Shown here: positions 60,108 through 64,000 of the stretch, in pieces
Numbering within the stretch: position 1 is the first letter of the stretch
Layout: each line of letters opens with the position of its first letter
DNA from: Halogranum rubrum
GTDB taxonomy: Archaea; Halobacteriota; Halobacteria; Halobacteriales; Haloferacaceae
NCBI RefSeq assembly: GCF_900114455.1
Contig: NZ_FOTC01000002.1
Location: 901,012-965,011, forward strand
Length of the DNA: 64,000 nucleotides
Reading direction: 5' to 3'
Program-made: the position numbers and the translations under genes
Notes under the pieces: generated by a model
Databases searched by the model: none
Seen by the model: only the letters and a program-made list of their open reading frames with translations
What the model was told of the DNA's origin: nothing

Positions 60108-61085
60108 ATGAAAGCGACCGCACGTGCCCACCCCATCCAGGGCCTCGTGAAGTACCACGGGATGCGAGACGAGGAGCTTCGACTCCCGTACCACGACAGT
60201 ATCAGTGTCTGTACCGCGCCGTCGAACACGACGACGACGGTCGAGTGGTTGCCGGAGTCCGACGAAGACACCTACGTCATCGACGGCGAGGAAGTCGACG
60301 GACGCGGCGCAGAACGCATCGCGATGGTGCTCGACTACGTCCGCGAACTCGCGGAGTTCGACCACGGCGTCCGCATGGAGAGCGAGAACTCGTTCCCGTC
60401 GAACGTCGGGTTCGGGTCGTCCTCGTCCGGGTTCGCGGCCTTGGCGATGGCAGCCGTCGAATCCGCCGGCCTCGACATGACGCGCCCGGACATCTCCACC
60501 GTCGCTCGCCGCGGGTCTTCCTCGGCCGCTCGTGCCGTCACGGGTGCCTACTCACATCTCTACACCGGCTTGAACGACGACGACTGCCGCTCGAAGCGCA
60601 TCGAGACTGGCGGCGACTTAGAAGAGAACATTCGCATCGTCGCCGGTCTCGTCCCCGCGTACAAAGAGACCGAACAGGCGCACAAGGAGGCCGCCGAGAG
60701 CCACATGTTCGAGGCGCGAATGGCCCACATCCACGGCCAGATTGCGGAGATGCGCGACGCCCTCCACGAGGGCGACTTCCACCGCGTCTTCGAGACGGCC
60801 GAACACGACTCGCTCTCGCTGACGGCGACGACGATGACCGGCCCCTCGGGATGGGTCTACTGGCAACCCGAGACCATCGCTATCTTCAACGCAGTTCGTG
60901 AGCTTCGTGACGAGGGCGTTCCGGTCTACTTCTCGACGGACACCGGCGCGTCGGTGTACGTGAACACGACGAAAGAGTACGTCGACGAAGTCGAACAGGC
61001 GATTGCCGACTGCGACGTCGAGACGATGGTCTGGGAAGTCGGTGGTCCGGCCGAAGTGCTGGACGAATCCGAGTCACTGTTCTGA
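60108..61085 (+). CDS. mvaD: Phosphomevalonate decarboxylase
   Basis: A 325-residue GHMP-fold decarboxylase of the mevalonate pathway for archaeal isoprenoid lipids. The start KATARAHPIQGLVKYHGMRDEELRLPYHDS matches the family; the phosphate loop is NVGFGSSSSGFAALA near residue 100, and YFSTDTGASVYV near residue 275 holds the catalytic Asp. In Haloferax this enzyme works on mevalonate monophosphate, followed by isopentenyl phosphate kinase; that variant is assumed here from the lineage. A CGCTTAACC TATA-like element precedes the ATG. Confidence 0.93.
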   Translation: MKATARAHPIQGLVKYHGMRDEELRLPYHDSISVCTAPSNTTTTVEWLPESDEDTYVIDGEEVDGRGAERIAMVLDYVRELAEFDHGVRMESENSFPSNVGFGSSSSGFAALAMAAVESAGLDMTRPDISTVARRGSSSAARAVTGAYSHLYTGLNDDDCRSKRIETGGDLEENIRIVAGLVPAYKETEQAHKEAAESHMFEARMAHIHGQIAEMRDALHEGDFHRVFETAEHDSLSLTATTMTGPSGWVYWQPETIAIFNAVRELRDEGVPVYFSTDTGASVYVNTTKEYVDEVEQAIADCDVETMVWEVGGPAEVLDESESLF

Positions 61086-61277
61086 ACGAGCGTCTCTCGT
61101 CTCTTCTCCGCTACTGTCGACGAGTGCGACGGACGGCCGAACGACTTTCCCGAGCGGAGCGAGAAGACGCTACGAAGAGAACCGACCGAGAGTCTCCGTC
61201 GTGCACTCGTTCGTCGCAGACGACGCGGCGCGCACGACGTGGCTCACGGTCGAGTATTTTCGAACGGAGCGAAGACA

Positions 61278-62780
61278 ATGACAACAACACTCTGTGACGC
61301 GTGTGGCGAAGTCGTTCCCACAGCGCGTCACTGCGAAGCGTGTCGGGAACCGCTGCAGACGGACGTCGTCCCGCCGTTCGACGACTACAGACGCGACTTC
61401 ACGGCCCGGATGAGCGACGCCGCACTCGACGCGGACCACGACAGCGTCTCGTTCGAGGCACTTCGGTCGAGACACGACAGCTACGAGCGTCCGCTCGGCG
61501 GCTACCTCGTCGAGGGCGAGCAGCCGGAGATTGTCTGCGAACTCTCGTCGGCGCACGTCGCCGACGACGGGTCGTACGACTTCGAACTCGACACTGGTTT
61601 CCTGAAGAGCGGCCACCTCGTCGTGACCAGCGAGCGACTGGTGACGGTGTTGCCCGGGTCGGGCGAGCCACAGGTCTTCGAAGTCGGGATGACGGACGTC
61701 GTCGGCGTGGAGACCGATTCGAAACTGCTCGGTGCGTCGCTCGTCGTCTCGCTGGCGAGCGGGTTCACCGTGACGTACGACGTCGACGCCGACGACACAC
61801 TGCTGACCGAGTTGGCCGACGCCGTCCGGCGGGTGGAAGCACGCCACGACTCTACGGAGTCGCGGGCGGCGAAGTTCGTGCAAGCCGTCGACGACGAGGT
61901 CGAGGCGGCTGACGACGCAGAGACGGTGCTCCGGAACGTCGCAGACCTGTTCGCGGCGCGAGACGAGGTGTCCTACGTCGACCACGCCGTCGCCGACGCT
62001 GACTCGGTCGACGAGTTACTCGACGCAATCGGCGACGCCAGACGCGGTGGCGACGACGAACGCGGTGACGACACCGACGACAGTTCGACGCTCCCGGTGA
62101 CGGACCGCGACGCCGACAGAGGGCGACTCACGCTCCCCAAGCGCCCGACGCCGGGGTCGATTCGAACACGAGTCACCGGGACACTCAAGGACGCCGACCC
62201 GCGGGAAGTAGGGAAGTACACCATGGCCGCGACACTGGGGCTGGGAGCCTACGCCATCTCTGCGCCGTTCTCGACGACGGCCGGATTGGCTGCGCTCGCG
62301 GCCGGCGGGACGGCGACCGGCCTCTACGCGAGTGCCAACCCAGAGTCGGTCGTCGGCCAAGTCGACCCGATGATGCTCGTGACGACGATGAACCAGCGTG
62401 GCCGCCACGTCCACAACAGTCCGATTGCCGGCTCCGCCAACGTCGGCCGAACGCTCGGCGTCGCCGAGTACCTCGGGGGACTGGAGTACGATTCGGCGTA
62501 CGCACAGTGGCTCGTCGAGGCCGACATCGACTCGGTCGTCGACGCAGCGGAAGTGGCCCAGCGACGCGCCGAACAGAACCCTGCTCTCGGCGGCCCACGC
62601 GAGGCGTCGCTGCTCGGTGCGCTCGGCGGACTCGCGCACGGCTACACGGACTTCGACGGCGATGTCGGCTCGCTCTTCGACCGCGAGACGTCTGATGTGG
62701 ACGCGGACGATGCAGTAGACATCCCTACAGTCGACGCACTGCCAGAGGACACCTCCGAAGCGCAGCAGTCGGACGAGTAG
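61278..62780 (+). CDS. Zinc-ribbon and PH-like domain protein
   Basis: A 500-residue protein. Residues 6-22 form a zinc ribbon (Cys6, Cys9, Cys19, Cys22). Residues about 75-185 look like a bacterial PH-type beta barrel: VEGEQPEIVCEL, LVVTSERLVTVLPG, SLVVSLASGFTVTYD. A middle helical acidic region leads to a glycine/alanine-rich stretch near residues 310-355 that may be membrane-associated (TMAATLGLGAYAISAPFS). No enzyme motif is seen. ATG 61278 is preceded by a TATTTTCG-like element. Function unknown. Confidence 0.72.
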   Translation: MTTTLCDACGEVVPTARHCEACREPLQTDVVPPFDDYRRDFTARMSDAALDADHDSVSFEALRSRHDSYERPLGGYLVEGEQPEIVCELSSAHVADDGSYDFELDTGFLKSGHLVVTSERLVTVLPGSGEPQVFEVGMTDVVGVETDSKLLGASLVVSLASGFTVTYDVDADDTLLTELADAVRRVEARHDSTESRAAKFVQAVDDEVEAADDAETVLRNVADLFAARDEVSYVDHAVADADSVDELLDAIGDARRGGDDERGDDTDDSSTLPVTDRDADRGRLTLPKRPTPGSIRTRVTGTLKDADPREVGKYTMAATLGLGAYAISAPFSTTAGLAALAAGGTATGLYASANPESVVGQVDPMMLVTTMNQRGRHVHNSPIAGSANVGRTLGVAEYLGGLEYDSAYAQWLVEADIDSVVDAAEVAQRRAEQNPALGGPREASLLGALGGLAHGYTDFDGDVGSLFDRETSDVDADDAVDIPTVDALPEDTSEAQQSDE

Positions 62781-62847
62781 GGTCGGCCGTGCTGTCGCGT
62801 TCTCCCCCGCCCACACGCTCTTTGTCTTGCGGTCCTACGCCATGACC

Positions 62848-63996
62848 ATGCAGATAGCCGTCCTCGGCGCAGGCTACGCGGGACTGACCCTCGCCCGCCG
62901 ACTCGAAGACCGACTGCCCAGCGACGTCGACATCGTCGTCGTCGACGAGTCGCCGACCCACCTCGTCCAACACGAGGTCCATCGCGTCGTCCGCCGCCCC
63001 TCTATCGTCGAGGCCATCACCGTCCCGCTGACCGACGTTCTCGACCGTGCAGAAGTCGTCACGGCTCGCGTCGAGAACGTCGACGCCGACGCCCAGACCG
63101 TCGAACTGGACTACGGCGAGACCATCCACTACGACTACGCCGCAGTCTGTCTCGGGGCCGAGACGGCCTACTACGGCCTCCCCGGCGTCGAAGAGCACAG
63201 CACACCGTTGAAACGCGTCGCCGACGCCGAGCAGATTCGAGCGGACTTCCTCGACGTGTGTGACTTCGGTGGCACCGTCGTCGTCGGTGGCGCGGGCCTC
63301 TCGGGCGTGCAAGTCGCAGGCGAACTCGCCGCGCTCGCCGCGGAACAGGACGTCGCCGACGCTGTCGACGTGATGCTGCTCGAACAGATGGACAGCGTCG
63401 CGCCGAACTTCCGCGAGGACTTTCAGGAGGCCGTCCACGACGAGTTGCTCGCCCGCGGTGTGGAGATTCGAACCGGCGCGACGGTCACTCGCGCGACGGC
63501 CGACGAACTCGAACTCGAATCGGGGACCATCGCCTGTGACCAGTTCGTCTGGACGGGCGGTATCAGCGGGTCCGACGCGATGCACGGCGACCGACCCATG
63601 GTTCGAAACGACCTCCGACTGAACGACTCGACGTTCGTCGTCGGCGACGCCGCTCGAATCGTCGACAGCGACGGCCAGGCCGTCCCCGCCAGCGCATCCG
63701 CGGCCATCCGCGAGGCTGGAACCGTCGCCGGCAACATCGAGAAACTCGTCGAGCACGACCTGTTCGACGACGACGACTTCGCACCACGGATGGAGCCGTA
63801 CCGCTTCGAGGTGCCCGGGTGGGTCGTCTCCATCGGTGACGGCGCGGTGGCACAGGTCGGCCCGACTGTCGTCCGCGGTGCGGCGGCGAAAGCCATGAAG
63901 ACGAGCATCGGCGCGGGCTATCTCGGGTCGGTGAAAGCGGTCACGCAGGCGACGGAGTTGGTGCGAGAAGAACTCGGCCACGGCGACGACGACTGA
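62848..63996 (+). CDS. ndh: Type II NADH dehydrogenase-like FAD oxidoreductase
   Basis: A 382-residue two-Rossmann flavoprotein of the NDH-2/sulfide-quinone reductase group, which passes electrons from NADH to quinone at the membrane face. The FAD motif AVLGAGYAGLTLARRL is at residues 4-19 and the NAD motif VVVGGAGLSGVQVAGEL near residue 148. The later FAD segment FVVGDAARIVDSDG near residue 268 is conserved. It lacks the CxxC of sulfide reductases. ATG 62848 begins the strand; ATG 62842 is two codons earlier. The stop is four bases before the window end. Confidence 0.88.
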   Translation: MQIAVLGAGYAGLTLARRLEDRLPSDVDIVVVDESPTHLVQHEVHRVVRRPSIVEAITVPLTDVLDRAEVVTARVENVDADAQTVELDYGETIHYDYAAVCLGAETAYYGLPGVEEHSTPLKRVADAEQIRADFLDVCDFGGTVVVGGAGLSGVQVAGELAALAAEQDVADAVDVMLLEQMDSVAPNFREDFQEAVHDELLARGVEIRTGATVTRATADELELESGTIACDQFVWTGGISGSDAMHGDRPMVRNDLRLNDSTFVVGDAARIVDSDGQAVPASASAAIREAGTVAGNIEKLVEHDLFDDDDFAPRMEPYRFEVPGWVVSIGDGAVAQVGPTVVRGAAAKAMKTSIGAGYLGSVKAVTQATELVREELGHGDDD

Positions 63997-64000
63997 GATT

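Noticed and set aside
1-64000. CRISPR arrays, IS elements, integrases, rRNA or tRNA genes
   Set aside because: I found no repeat-spacer series, transposase or integrase motifs, or RNA-gene arms while reading both strands.

Overview
The window reads as chromosomal DNA of a haloarchaeon, most like the Haloferax/Halogeometricum group (Haloferacaceae; inferred from gene content, not tested). The evidence is high GC, very acidic proteins, many twin-arginine lipoproteins, archaeal information genes (TFB, TFS, NAC, a uS10-like protein, TrmI-type methyltransferase) and archaeal lipid genes (geranylgeranyl reductase, phosphomevalonate decarboxylase). TATA-like elements often lie about 27 bases before the start codon, which implies leaderless transcripts. 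I see no tRNA, rRNA, CRISPR array, insertion sequence or prophage. Genes are dense and mostly of core or conserved haloarchaeal type.

Layout. 0-8 kb: end of a nucleoside/sugar ABC permease, a degenerate SDR-like protein, geranylgeranyl reductase, a Tat-exported two-domain surface protein, an M20 amidohydrolase, an NhaC antiporter and a TRAM-like partner. 8-16 kb: VOC protein, exported subtilase, uS10-like protein, Nudix hydrolase, a PD-(D/E)XK-like protein, enoyl-CoA hydratase, small zinc ribbons and TFS. 16-18.6 kb: an apparent iron/oxidative-stress patch (small protein, DtxR-like regulator that has lost its metal ligands, DpsA, acidic peptide, Rieske protein) with two matching TTTAGG-N4-CCTAA operators. 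18.6-28.8 kb: TrmI, NAC, creatininase-family enzyme, DUF4397 lipoprotein, M29 peptidase, tandem small membrane paralogues, TauE/SafE and Nramp-like transporters, O-methyltransferase, DsrE lipoprotein and the methylmalonyl-CoA mutase large subunit.

28.8-47.6 kb: a lipoprotein, menF, a sulfite-oxidase-like enzyme, RHH and UPF0058 proteins, a rhomboid with a large extra domain, a METTL5-type methyltransferase, a thermonuclease plus lamin-tail lipoprotein divergent from TFB, an Agl23-like membrane protein, USP, DUF1328/PRC-barrel pair, ThuA, nucleoside hydrolase, pyrBI and a dienelactone hydrolase. 47.7-64 kb: three glutamate dehydrogenase paralogues with a CitE-type lyase and a MaoC hydratase, a carboxylase beta chain with an epsilon-like N-terminus, the gluconeogenic fba-fbp pair, 3-hydroxyacyl-CoA dehydrogenase, a sequon-rich surface protein, mvaD, a zinc-ribbon/PH-like protein and a type II NADH dehydrogenase.

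The metabolic picture is amino-acid and acyl-CoA catabolism feeding gluconeogenesis: GDH paralogues, propionyl-CoA carboxylation (PccB), a possible epimerase (VOC), methylmalonyl-CoA mutase, beta-oxidation steps (hydratase, dehydrogenase) and then fba-fbp. The items most worth a second look are the metal-ligand-less DtxR-like protein and its operators, the PccB N-terminal fusion, the GDH/CitE/MaoC cluster, the DUF5787 nuclease-like protein with a cysteine cluster, and the eight-sequon surface protein.
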